Part shown: piece by piece, positions 33,676 to 41,779 of the stretch
Layout: every line of letters begins with the position of its first letter
Position numbering within the stretch: the first letter of the stretch is position 1
NCBI GenBank assembly: GCA_036675505.1
Contig: JAKFEW010000131.1
Span: 1 to 64,000 of the forward strand
Direction: 5' to 3'
Source of the DNA: JAKFEW01 sp036675505
Lineage (GTDB): Bacteria > Cyanobacteriota > Sericytochromatia > S15B-MN24 > JAQBPE01
DNA length: 64,000 nt
Notes under the pieces: generated by a model
Told to the model about the DNA's origin: nothing
Databases searched by the model: none
What the model saw: the letters and a program-made list of their open reading frames with translations, nothing else
Position numbers and translations under genes: made by a program

Positions 33676-34404
33676 TCAGTGAGTCAGCACCTTGCTGAGG
33701 AACTGGCGCGCGCGGTCGGTCCCAGGGTTGGCGAAGAATTCGGCCGGCCGGCGATCCTCGACCAACCGTCCGCCATCCATGAAGATCAGGCGGTCGGCGA
33801 CGCTGCGCGCGAAGCCCATTTCATGGGTCACGACCACCATGGTCATCGTGCCATGGGCGAGGTCGGTCATGACCTCGAGCACCTCCTGCACCATCTCCGG
33901 ATCGAGGGCCGACGTGGGCTCGTCGAAGAGCATGATCTTGGGGCGCATCGCGAGGCCGCGGGCGATCGCCACCCGCTGCTGCTGGCCGCCGGAGAGCTGG
34001 CTGGGGTAGGCGTCGGCCTTGTGGGCCATGTTCACCTTCTCGAGCAGCTCGAGGCCGAGCACGCGGGCCTCGCGCGCCGAGAGCCGCCGGACGAGCGTGG
34101 GCGCCAGCGTGACGTTCTCCAAGACGGTCCTGTGCGGAAAGAGGTTGAAGGCCTGGAAGACCATGCCGATTTCCTGGCGCAACGCGCGGATGTCCGCGCG
34201 CGGGTCATGCACCGCGTAGCCGTCCACGATCAACCGCCCCGCCGAGACCTCCTCGAGGCGGTTGATGCACCGCAGCAAGGTGCTCTTGCCCGAGCCGCTG
34301 GGGCCGATGATCACGACTTTCTGGCCAGCCTCGATCGTGAGGCTGACGTCGTGGAGCACGTGGGTCGTGCCGAAGCGCTTGTTGACGTTATCGAAGGTGA
34401 TCAA
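33676..34404 (-). CDS. Polar amino-acid ABC transporter ATP-binding protein (GlnQ-like)
   Basis: A 242-aa ATPase of the polar-amino-acid uptake family. Walker A GPSGSGKST, signature LSGGQQQR, Walker B IMLFDEPTSALDP and switch VTHEMGF are all intact. The start is TTG 34404 (GGAGG 12 bases upstream); no ATG or GTG is available in frame. No permease or binding-protein gene is adjacent, so its partners must be encoded elsewhere. Confidence 0.93.
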   Translation of the reverse strand: MITFDNVNKRFGTTHVLHDVSLTIEAGQKVVIIGPSGSGKSTLLRCINRLEEVSAGRLIVDGYAVHDPRADIRALRQEIGMVFQAFNLFPHRTVLENVTLAPTLVRRLSAREARVLGLELLEKVNMAHKADAYPSQLSGGQQQRVAIARGLAMRPKIMLFDEPTSALDPEMVQEVLEVMTDLAHGTMTMVVVTHEMGFARSVADRLIFMDGGRLVEDRRPAEFFANPGTDRARQFLSKVLTH

Positions 34405-34491
34405 GGCCGTGTAAGTCCTCCGCGGGCTGGCGTTGCCGGATTATACCCCGGGACGCCGGGCCCGCGCGGTGGGTGGCGGCCACGCGGGTAA

Positions 34492-35151
34492 ATGCCGGAC
34501 ATGCGCCGCTTGATCTTCCTGGCACTCCTCACCGCCGGGCCCAGCCATGCGTGGATCACCGGGGCCGGCGCGAGCCTCGCCACGCCGAGCGGCCACCCGC
34601 TCTTCCCGACGCTCGCCGGCCGGCCGGTGGCCGGCTGGCTCGCGGCCTTCGGCGGCGAGGCGATGGGGGCGACCTGGGGCGGCTACTCCCAGCGCCACCC
34701 CCTCGGGCCGGGGCTGGACGTGGCGGTGGTCCGCGCCCAGGGCCTGCTCGCGACCTACCTGATCCGGCGAGACGCGGCGGGGGTCGAGACCTGCCTCGGG
34801 CATGTCATCCACGAGCCGCGCGCCCTGAAGGACGCCGTCAGCGCGGAGCGGGGGCTCAGCAAGTCCGGATACACGGTCCGGCGCGGCTTCTTCACGACCC
34901 CGGGCGCCCGCTTCGCGGTGGATGCGGGCACGTTCGAGCGCCGCGCCGCGGGGCACGTCGAGCGCTACGTCTTCGTGCGCCTGCCGGGCCGGGACGCCGC
35001 ACCGCCGGCGCTCTACCTCGGCGAGGCGGCCTTCTACCCGGCGGCCCACGAGGCAGGCCTGTCGAGCTGGCTCGCCGAAGGCCGCGAAGCCCTCGCCGCG
35101 TTCTTCGCCGCCCGCGAGGCCGCCGCCGAGCCGCCCCCCGGATCCCGCTGA
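34492..35151 (+). CDS. Secreted protein of unknown function
   Basis: A 219-aa protein with an N-terminal signal (MRRLIFLALLTAGPSHAW; cleavage likely after SHA). The mature part has one cysteine (ETCLGH) and no recognised family. ATG 34492 or 34501 could be used; neither has a strong ribosome-binding site. Divergent from the ABC ATPase gene. Confidence 0.7.
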   Translation: MPDMRRLIFLALLTAGPSHAWITGAGASLATPSGHPLFPTLAGRPVAGWLAAFGGEAMGATWGGYSQRHPLGPGLDVAVVRAQGLLATYLIRRDAAGVETCLGHVIHEPRALKDAVSAERGLSKSGYTVRRGFFTTPGARFAVDAGTFERRAAGHVERYVFVRLPGRDAAPPALYLGEAAFYPAAHEAGLSSWLAEGREALAAFFAAREAAAEPPPGSR

Positions 35152-35353
35152 CCATTTCATGTCATATGGCATCAAGCCGCACGGCCGCTTGATGATCGAC
35201 CGACCGAATGGCTGACGAACGCCGCGGCGCCAGGCAAGCGTGCGCTGGAAGTGGCTCACGCTGCCGGGCTACAGCTTGTCATAGAAACTTGGTTGCGGAC
35301 GTGTCCGCCAGCTACAATCTTCTTCACAAACGGCCGAACGGACGTGACGACGT
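35152..35353. other. Short intergenic region
   Basis: Apart from the promoter at 35289-35318 I see no gene or repeat here. Confidence 0.5.
35289..35318 (+). promoter_or_regulatory. Promoter of single-domain response regulator
   Basis: TTGGTT (35289-35294) and TACAAT (35313-35318) with 18-base spacing, 35 bases before ATG 35354. Confidence 0.5.
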
Positions 35354-35746
35354 ATGAAGATCCTGGCGGTCGACGACAACCCGACCAACCTCGAGATCAT
35401 CAAGCTCCTGTTGAAGACCGGCGGGCACGAGGTGCACGAGGCCTGCGACGGGCTGGGCGCTATCGACGTGACCGCGCGCGTGCGTCCTGACCTGGTGTTC
35501 ATGGACTTGTCGATGCCAGGCGACATCGACGGCCTGGAGGCCACCCGCCGGCTCAAGGCCGACCCGTCCACGCGCGGCGTGGTGGTGGTCGCGGTGACGG
35601 CGATGGTGACCAACGGCGACTACCGCGACGCGCTCGACGCCGGCTGCGATGCGTTCATCCGCAAGCCTTACACGCGGCGGGAGCTGCAGGATGCGATCAC
35701 GCGCTTCTTTCCGCAGGCCGACGTGTCGCAGCCAACCGTTCATTAA
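35354..35746 (+). CDS. Single-domain response regulator (DivK/CheY-like)
   Basis: A 130-aa stand-alone receiver: acidic pocket VDDN (D7, D8), phospho-acceptor D51 in VFMDLSMPG, T82 and K104 in FIRKPYT. No output domain, so it works through protein contacts, as in DivK or CheY phosphorelays. Two histidine kinases lie in the window (14685, 36736); pairing is not shown. A terminator follows at 35790. Confidence 0.92.
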   Translation: MKILAVDDNPTNLEIIKLLLKTGGHEVHEACDGLGAIDVTARVRPDLVFMDLSMPGDIDGLEATRRLKADPSTRGVVVVAVTAMVTNGDYRDALDAGCDAFIRKPYTRRELQDAITRFFPQADVSQPTVH

Positions 35747-35789
35747 TATTTATTTACAATTCGCCAATGAAATAAATGCAAGTCGTGGG

Positions 35790-35813
35790 AACGGGCCCGT
35801 AGGGCCCGTTTTC
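35790..35813 (+). terminator. Intrinsic terminator
   Basis: A 9-bp stem AACGGGCCC-GTA-GGGCCCGTT followed by TTC. It ends the response-regulator transcript. Confidence 0.75.
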
Positions 35814-35944
35814 GCGATCGACGCCGGCTCGCTTGGGCTAACCCAAGGCCGCTCGCGCTGTCGGGCGGCAAGGGAAGGCCACACCGGGCTTCGCAGGCCT
35901 CTCGCCGCCGGTGCGAAACCAGGCAAGGCCCGTCATTACATTAC

Positions 35945-35974
35945 TTTACAATTTGCGCATCAATTTGTTACGAT
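35945..35974 (+). promoter_or_regulatory. Promoter ahead of a tiny membrane ORF
   Basis: TTTACA (35945-35950) and TACGAT (35969-35974) separated by 18 bases in an AT-rich stretch. There is no large gene downstream on this strand before 36736. Confidence 0.5.
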
Positions 35975-36097
35975 ACTCAAACACGGCGCAGGACCATCGT
36001 CTCAAGAGCCCCAGCCGGACGCCCCGACGTCCATCGTCCCAGCTCGATTCCCGCTGCGCCTCTGGCGTCACTTCTCTTTCAATGAGGCTTAGGTGTG

Positions 36098-36160
36098 ATG
36101 ATCGAGCTGTTGATCGTGCTGTGCGCCCTCGCGATGGTCGGGCTCCAAATTTCAGTTTGA
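36098..36160 (+). CDS. Possible 20-aa membrane peptide
   Basis: MIELLIVLCALAMVGLQISV is almost entirely hydrophobic and could span the membrane. It lies downstream of a good promoter but has only a weak ribosome-binding site, and its end overlaps tadA by 9 bases. Could be chance; listed as a candidate small protein. Confidence 0.3.
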   Translation: MIELLIVLCALAMVGLQISV

Positions 36161-36625
36161 GCGCGCCTCGCCTTCGGTGCCGCCACGTTCCCTGAAGAAC
36201 GCGGTCAACATCTCACCACACGTGTCCTCGAGCACCCCCGCGATCACCTCGACGCGGTGGTTCAGTCGGCGATCCTCGACGAGGTTCAGCCGGGAGCCAG
36301 CCGCACCCGCCTTCGGGTCCGGCGCGCCGTAGACGAGCAGCGGAAGGCGGGCCTGGACCAGGGCGGCCGCGCACATGGGGCATGGCTCGAGCGTCACGTA
36401 GAGGACGCAGCCCTGCAGGCGCCAGCGGCCGAGCCGCGCCGCGCCCATGCGGATGGCGTTGATCTCCGCGTGGCCGGCCGGGTCGAGCAGGGCCTCGCGC
36501 GTGTTGCGGCCGCGGGCGACGATCTCGCCGGCGTGAACGAGCACCGCGCCGACCGGCACGTCGCCCGTGGCGATCGCGCGGCGCGCCTCGGCGATCGCGA
36601 GCTGCATATAGTCATGGTGCCGCAT
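36152..36625 (-). CDS. tadA: tRNA-specific adenosine deaminase
   Basis: A 157-aa cytidine-deaminase-fold enzyme that makes inosine at the wobble position of tRNA-Arg(ACG). Zinc and catalytic motifs GHAEIN (H, E) and EPCPMC are intact; MQLAIAEARRA and VPVGAVLV are typical. GGAGG lies 6 bases before ATG 36625. Confidence 0.95.
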   Translation of the reverse strand: MRHHDYMQLAIAEARRAIATGDVPVGAVLVHAGEIVARGRNTREALLDPAGHAEINAIRMGAARLGRWRLQGCVLYVTLEPCPMCAAALVQARLPLLVYGAPDPKAGAAGSRLNLVEDRRLNHRVEVIAGVLEDTCGEMLTAFFRERGGTEGEARSN

Positions 36626-36735
36626 GGCGCCTCCATTCCGCCGACCGGTCGGGGCCTCCTTCCAGCTTAACAGAACATGCGTTTACGGCGGGTACATGCA
36701 CCGAGCAGGGGTTGGGACCGGCTGGGGGTGCCCGG

Positions 36736-38328
36736 ATGACGGAGACGCTGGAACGCCAGGCGACATGGGCCTCGGTCCGCGAAGCGATGGCCCGGGGCGA
36801 TGCGCTCGGCTGGCTGCGCAGCCGGATGGCACGACCGATGCCGCCGGCCGCGCTCTTCGAGGCGCTGGGGTCCGACCGGCGCGGCCTGGTGTCCGAGCTG
36901 CGCCGCGCCGCCGTGCCCGAGGGTGAGGCGGTGATCGCGGACATCGAGCGATTCTTCGACGCGGTCCACGCCGCGGCTTGCGCCGCCGCGCGCCCGGCTG
37001 CGGGCAGCGGCTCGGGTCCGCTCGTGTGGCCCTGGCCCGAGCCCACCCTGCCGAGCGCGCCGCCGGCCGTGCCGGCAGGCGCGCTCGCGTTGCTCCACGA
37101 CACCGGGCGCCGGCTGTTGGCCGAGCTCGACCTGCGCCGGTTGTTGCCGCTGCTCGTCGATCGGGCGGCGGCCATCACGCATGCGGACGTCGTGGCGCTG
37201 GCGATCTGGGACCCCGATGCCAATGGCCTGGTGGTCGCGGAGAGTCGCGGCGTGCCGGCCACGAGCCCGTGCCCGCTGCCGCTCTCCGCCGCCGACCGCC
37301 TTGGGCTCACGGCCACCCCGGGCGCCCGGGTCGTGGCGCTGACCGACGTCCCCTGGCTGGCCCCGGCGTTGCGCGGCACCGACCTCGACGCGGTGCTCAT
37401 CGCGCCGCTCGACCACGGCGGCGCCCTTTGGGGCGTGCTCGTCTGCGGCGGCGCGGGCTTCGACCCGGCGGACGACGTGCGCGTGGACCTCGCGTCGGTG
37501 TTGGCGGGGCAGGTGGCGATCGCCGTGCGCAACGCGGCGCTGTTCCGCGAGGCCCTCGGTGCGGCCAGCCTGCTGCGCGATGCGAACGAGCGGCTGCGGG
37601 GGCTCGACGTGCTCAAGGACCACTTCCTCGCCACCGTCAGCCACGAGCTGCGCACGCCGCTCACCTGGATCACGGGCTTCGGATCGCTGCTCGTCGAGGA
37701 ACCGGAGCTCGCCGAAGGGCACCGCTACTACGTTCAAAAGATGCTCGAGGGCGCGTTCCAGCTACTGGGGCTGGTCAACGACCTGCTCGACTACAGCCGC
37801 ATGCACGAAGGCCGCCTGCCCATGCACCGGGGGGCGTTCGCGCCCGCGGCCGTAGCGAACGCGCTGCTCGAGCAGCACGCGCCGATCGCCCGGCGGGGCG
37901 GCCTGCAGCTGGACGGGGAGGTCATGGCCGAGCTGCCCGAGCTGTACGGCGACCCCGAGCGCATCGGCCAGGTGCTCGCCAACCTGGTTTCCAACGCCCT
38001 CAAGTTCACGCCGGCGGGCGGGCGCATCGCGGTTCGCGTGCAGCCGGCGGCAGGGCCGGTGCCGGCGGTGCGCTTCGAGGTCGAGGACAGCGGCCCCGGC
38101 ATCAAGGCTGCGGACCAGGGCCGGCTCTTCGAGCGTTTCAGCCGGCTCGAGCAGGACGCCGGCTGCCGCGCCCCCGGCACCGGCCTGGGCCTCGCCATCT
38201 CGCGCGGCCTGGTCGAGGCCCATGGCGGCGAGATCGGCGTGACCTCGCCCGTGCCGGGCGCCGCGCGCGGCTGCGTGTTCTGGTTCGAGATCCCCGTGAC
38301 GGCGCCGCTCGGCGCAGGTGAGGGCTGA
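36736..38328 (+). CDS. GAF-domain sensor histidine kinase
   Basis: A 530-aa soluble kinase. An N-terminal helical region (~1-120) is followed by a GAF domain (~125-285), HisKA with H-box LATVSHELRTPLTW (H303) and HATPase_c (NLVSNALKF, DSGPGI, GTGLGLAIS). There is no transmembrane segment, so it senses a cytoplasmic ligand or protein. The start is ATG 36736; a longer reading from 36712 is possible. It is convergent with coaE. Cognate regulator unknown; the nearest is at 35354. Confidence 0.92.
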   Translation: MTETLERQATWASVREAMARGDALGWLRSRMARPMPPAALFEALGSDRRGLVSELRRAAVPEGEAVIADIERFFDAVHAAACAAARPAAGSGSGPLVWPWPEPTLPSAPPAVPAGALALLHDTGRRLLAELDLRRLLPLLVDRAAAITHADVVALAIWDPDANGLVVAESRGVPATSPCPLPLSAADRLGLTATPGARVVALTDVPWLAPALRGTDLDAVLIAPLDHGGALWGVLVCGGAGFDPADDVRVDLASVLAGQVAIAVRNAALFREALGAASLLRDANERLRGLDVLKDHFLATVSHELRTPLTWITGFGSLLVEEPELAEGHRYYVQKMLEGAFQLLGLVNDLLDYSRMHEGRLPMHRGAFAPAAVANALLEQHAPIARRGGLQLDGEVMAELPELYGDPERIGQVLANLVSNALKFTPAGGRIAVRVQPAAGPVPAVRFEVEDSGPGIKAADQGRLFERFSRLEQDAGCRAPGTGLGLAISRGLVEAHGGEIGVTSPVPGAARGCVFWFEIPVTAPLGAGEG

Positions 38329-38376
38329 CCGCGAGCGGCTCTCAGGCGCCGTCGCGACGAGTCGAGAACGCCCGGC

Positions 38377-38979
38377 TCAGGGGAGCCCGGCCGCCCGCCA
38401 GACACGATCGATCTCGGCGTCGAGCTCGGCCAGCCCCGCGTCGTTGCGGACGATCCGGGTCGCCCGCGCGAGCTTCTCGGCCCGCGGCATCTGCGCCTCG
38501 ATGCGGGCCTCGGCCTCAGGCGGCGTCAGGCCGTCGCGGGCGATCAGGCGCGCCCGCTGGACGGCGTCGTCGACGTCCACGACCCAGCTCTCGTCGGCCA
38601 GGCGGTCGAGCCCGTTCTCGAACAGCAGCGGCACCACGAGCACCGCGGCCGGCGGCGCCGGATCGTGGCGCCGCAGCGCGGCGAGGGTCGCCGCCATCCG
38701 CTCGCGGATGCGGGGGTGGGTGATCGCGTTCAGCCGTTCCCGCGCAGCCGGGTCCGCGAACACGATGGCGCCGAGGGCCTTGCGATCGAGCCCGCCGTCC
38801 GGGCGCAGCGCGGCCGGCCCGAAAGCCGCCGCGATTTCGGCCAGCGCGGGCTCGCCCGGCGCGACGATCTCGCGGGCGAGCAGGTCGGTGTCGATCACCG
38901 CCGCACCCCGCGCGGCGAGGCGGTCCGACACCGCGGTCTTGCCGGAGGCGATGCCGCCCGTCAGGCCGATGACGAGCAT
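38377..38979 (-). CDS. coaE: Dephospho-CoA kinase
   Basis: A 200-aa P-loop kinase for the last step of coenzyme A synthesis. It begins MLVIGLTGGIASGKT (Walker A) with DTDLLAREIV and the LID-like region around ARLIARDGLTPPEAE. The usual length is ~200. It starts one base after the dipeptidase stop, so the two are co-transcribed. Confidence 0.95.
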   Translation of the reverse strand: MLVIGLTGGIASGKTAVSDRLAARGAAVIDTDLLAREIVAPGEPALAEIAAAFGPAALRPDGGLDRKALGAIVFADPAARERLNAITHPRIRERMAATLAALRRHDPAPPAAVLVVPLLFENGLDRLADESWVVDVDDAVQRARLIARDGLTPPEAEARIEAQMPRAEKLARATRIVRNDAGLAELDAEIDRVWRAAGLP

Positions 38980-38980
38980 C

Positions 38981-39958
38981 CTAGTCGCGCCAGCAAGCGC
39001 GGAACACGCGCAGCCAGTTGCCGCCCACCATCTTCTCGACGTCCGCCTCGCGGAAGCCCTTGGCCAGCAGGGCCGCCGTCAACGCGGGCAGGCGGCCCGC
39101 GTGCTCGAGGCCCACCGGCGTCTTCGCGATGCCGTCGAAGTCCGAGCCGAGGCCCACGACCTCAGGCCCGCCGACGTCGCACAGGTAATCGACGTGCCGC
39201 ACCACGGTGGCGATGTCCGGGGCCTCGCCGCCGAGAAAGGCGGGGACGTAGGTCACCCCGATCACGCCGCCCGTCTTGGCGATCGCCCGGATCTGGTCGT
39301 CGGTGAGGTTGCGGCGGTGGTCGCAAATCGCCTTGGCGTTGGCGTGGGAGACCGCCACCGGCTTGGTGGCCATCTCGATCACGTCCCAGAACGAGGGCTC
39401 CGAGACATGCGCGAGGTCGACCACGATGCCGAGCTCCTCCATGTGGCGGATCACGTCCTTGCCGACGTCCGTCAGGCCGCCCGGCCGGGCGCCCACGCCC
39501 ACGCCGTCGGCGATCTCGTTGCGGCCGTTCCAGGTGAGGCCGATCATGCGCACGCCGGTCACGTAGAGCGCCTCGAGGTGGCGGATGCTGCCCATGACCG
39601 GGGCCGCATCCTCGAGCGAGAGGACGAAGCCGAGCGCTTGCACGTCGAGGTCGGCCCGCGAGACGACATGGCGCAGGCCCGCCTTGCGCCTGAGTTGGTG
39701 GAAGGCGCCGATCTTCGCCATGCAGCGCGAAAACGCCGCGTGACCGCTGTGCTCGGGCTCGTTCCAGCAGGCCAGCACCTGGATCGAGACGCCCGCCTCG
39801 CGCAGGCGCGGCACGTCGACCTGGAAGCGGGCGTCGCCGCCCACCATGTCGTGGCCCTCGTCGAGCACCAGGGAGATCGTGTCGCAATGCGCGTCGACGA
39901 CCCGAACGCGTTGATGGAGGGCCAGCGCCCGCTCGTGGTAGGATGAAGTCTCGATCAC
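38981..39958 (-). CDS. Membrane dipeptidase (peptidase family M19)
   Basis: A 325-aa zinc dipeptidase. Metal-ligand motifs are DAHCDT (HxD), SLEDA (bridging Glu), VDLAHVSE and SHANA, and GSDFDG is near the end. Such enzymes cleave dipeptides, including those with a D-residue at the second position. GTG 39958 follows AGGGAGA. It lies back-to-back (32 bases) with the beta-lactamase/NlpC fusion, suggesting joint cell-wall peptide salvage. There is no signal peptide, so it is probably cytoplasmic. Confidence 0.93.
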   Translation of the reverse strand: MIETSSYHERALALHQRVRVVDAHCDTISLVLDEGHDMVGGDARFQVDVPRLREAGVSIQVLACWNEPEHSGHAAFSRCMAKIGAFHQLRRKAGLRHVVSRADLDVQALGFVLSLEDAAPVMGSIRHLEALYVTGVRMIGLTWNGRNEIADGVGVGARPGGLTDVGKDVIRHMEELGIVVDLAHVSEPSFWDVIEMATKPVAVSHANAKAICDHRRNLTDDQIRAIAKTGGVIGVTYVPAFLGGEAPDIATVVRHVDYLCDVGGPEVVGLGSDFDGIAKTPVGLEHAGRLPALTAALLAKGFREADVEKMVGGNWLRVFRACWRD

Positions 39959-39990
39959 GCCATTTCTCCCTGATTTCGAGGATCGTTTAG

Positions 39991-41775
39991 GTGCCGAACG
40001 CCGCCTGGTCTGCCCCTTCGCCCGCCTTGCTCGCCGAGCTCGCCCCCCTGCTGGGGGCCTGGCCCGGCCACGTGGCGCTCGCCTGCTGGCACCTCGCCAC
40101 CGACGAGCGCTGGGCGCTCGGCGACGCACCGATGCCGGCCGCCAGCTTGATCAAGGTCCCGCTCGCGATCGCCGCGTACCGGGCGGCCGCGAACGGCCAG
40201 CTCGACCTCGACGAGGCGGTGCCCGTGCCGAAGCTCGCGGCCGACGATGAAGCCGAGTTCGACAACCTGGGCCTGGCGCCCGCGGGCACCCGCTTCACCT
40301 GGCGGAAAATCATCGACCGCGTGCTCACCGAAAGCGACAACGCCGCCACGAACGCCTTGATCGATCGGCTGGGCCTCGACGCGATCGAGCCGCTGGTGAG
40401 CGAGCTCGGCCTCGTCCATACGGCGTTGCGGCGCCGCATGCTCGACCAGGACGCCCGGGACGCCGGGCGCGAGAATCATACCACGGCCGCGGAAATGGCC
40501 ACGGTGCTGGGTGCGCTGCGCTGCGGCGCCCTGCTCGAGCCCTGGGCGACCACCGAAATCGTGGCCCTGCTCGGCCAGCAGCGCAGCCGCGAGAAGCTGG
40601 CGAGCGGCCTGCCGGCTAGCGTGCCCTTCGCCCACAAGACCGGCGAGCTGCCGGGGTTCAGGCACGACGCCGGCATCGTGGGGGAGGAAGACGGCTGGGT
40701 GATCGGGTGCCTCGTGGCTGCCCCGCGCCAGGCCGGGCTCGATGCCGAGGCCGACGCCCTGCTCGGCCGGATCATGGGTGTGGTCCACGCCTGGTTCGGC
40801 CACCAGGACCTGCGCGCGGTCGAGGCCAAGGCCTGGCTCGCCGCCGCGCGCCACGACCTGGTGCCCGACGCCCGCCTGGCGCACGACACCCTCGCGGTGG
40901 AACGGGCCGGCGGGCGGCTCTTGCTCGTGGGCGACACCACGGTGGCCGCGCGCCTGACGCCGCCGCCCGCGATCGGGCTGGACGTTTGCGCCCGCCACCT
41001 GGGCGGCCGCCCGGGCGTGGTGAGCGTGCCTTGCCTGCAACTGCGGCGTGGCCCCGGTCACGACCACGAGCTCGTGAGCCAGGCCCGCCTCGGCGATCCG
41101 CTCACGCTGCTCGATGAGGGTGCGGACTGGACGCTCGTGCGCACAGCGGACGGCTACGTGGCTTACGCCAAGACGAACAACCTGATCGCGCTCGCGGACT
41201 GGCGGCCGGATACCCTCGTGGCGGCGCCGATCGCCGTCGCGACGGCGGACGACGGGCGGGTGCTGCAGCTTTCGGCCGGCACGCAGCTCGTCGGCGCGGG
41301 CGCGGGGCGCTATCGCCTGCCCGACGGCGCCACGCTGGCGCTCGCCGCCGACGACGTCCGGCCCCGCGGGGCCGCGGGCGGCCCGGCGGAGCTGCTCGCC
41401 TTCGCGCGGCGTTTCCTGGGGCTGCCTTACCTGTGGGGCGGCACCACCGGCTGGGGCATCGATTGCAGCGGCCTGATCCAGCTCTCGCATGCGGTGTTCG
41501 GCCAGGTGCTGCCGCGCGACGCCGACCAGCAGCAAGCCGCGCTGCCGCCGGTGGCCGACCCGGCCGACCTGTCGCCCGGCGATCCGGTCTTCTTCCCGGG
41601 CCATGTCGGCCTGTGGCTGGGCGACGGCGCGTTCATCCATGCCGCCGCCAGGCCCGGCTGTGTCCTGATCAACAGCTTCGACCCGGCCTCGCCGCTCTTC
41701 GACGCCGACCTCTGGCGGGCGTTCAGCGGCGGCGGGCGCACGCCGTTGCGCGCACCCGCGACCACGAGCCCCTGA
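39991..41775 (+). CDS. Class A beta-lactamase-like / NlpC-P60 fusion protein
   Basis: A 594-aa protein from GTG 39991 (GAGGATC upstream). Residues ~20-270 form a penicillin-recognising serine hydrolase: SLIK (S52-K55), SDN (115-117), KTG (216-218). The omega-loop ExxLN of true class A beta-lactamases is not seen. Residues ~290-440 look like SH3-type domains (VSVPCLQLRRGPGHDHELV). Residues ~460-590 form an NlpC/P60 cysteine peptidase (YLWGG...DCSGLIQ, C492; His in PGHVGLWLG). The C-terminal half matches YkfC-type gamma-D-Glu-diamino-acid endopeptidases. No signal peptide is present, so a cytoplasmic murein-peptide recycling role is inferred. Confidence 0.85.
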   Translation: MPNAAWSAPSPALLAELAPLLGAWPGHVALACWHLATDERWALGDAPMPAASLIKVPLAIAAYRAAANGQLDLDEAVPVPKLAADDEAEFDNLGLAPAGTRFTWRKIIDRVLTESDNAATNALIDRLGLDAIEPLVSELGLVHTALRRRMLDQDARDAGRENHTTAAEMATVLGALRCGALLEPWATTEIVALLGQQRSREKLASGLPASVPFAHKTGELPGFRHDAGIVGEEDGWVIGCLVAAPRQAGLDAEADALLGRIMGVVHAWFGHQDLRAVEAKAWLAAARHDLVPDARLAHDTLAVERAGGRLLLVGDTTVAARLTPPPAIGLDVCARHLGGRPGVVSVPCLQLRRGPGHDHELVSQARLGDPLTLLDEGADWTLVRTADGYVAYAKTNNLIALADWRPDTLVAAPIAVATADDGRVLQLSAGTQLVGAGAGRYRLPDGATLALAADDVRPRGAAGGPAELLAFARRFLGLPYLWGGTTGWGIDCSGLIQLSHAVFGQVLPRDADQQQAALPPVADPADLSPGDPVFFPGHVGLWLGDGAFIHAAARPGCVLINSFDPASPLFDADLWRAFSGGGRTPLRAPATTSP

Positions 41776-41779
41776 GGCC

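Larger units (their letters stand above)
35747..36097. other. Intergenic region with terminator and promoter
   Basis: The gap holds the regulator's terminator (35790-35813) and a good promoter (35945-35974) that would transcribe about 115 bases before the 20-codon ORF at 36098. No other gene recognised; a small RNA is possible. Confidence 0.5.

Noticed and set aside
39991..41775. True antibiotic-resistance beta-lactamase
   Set aside because: No export signal, no ExxLN omega-loop, and fused to an NlpC/P60 domain; a wall-peptide role fits better.
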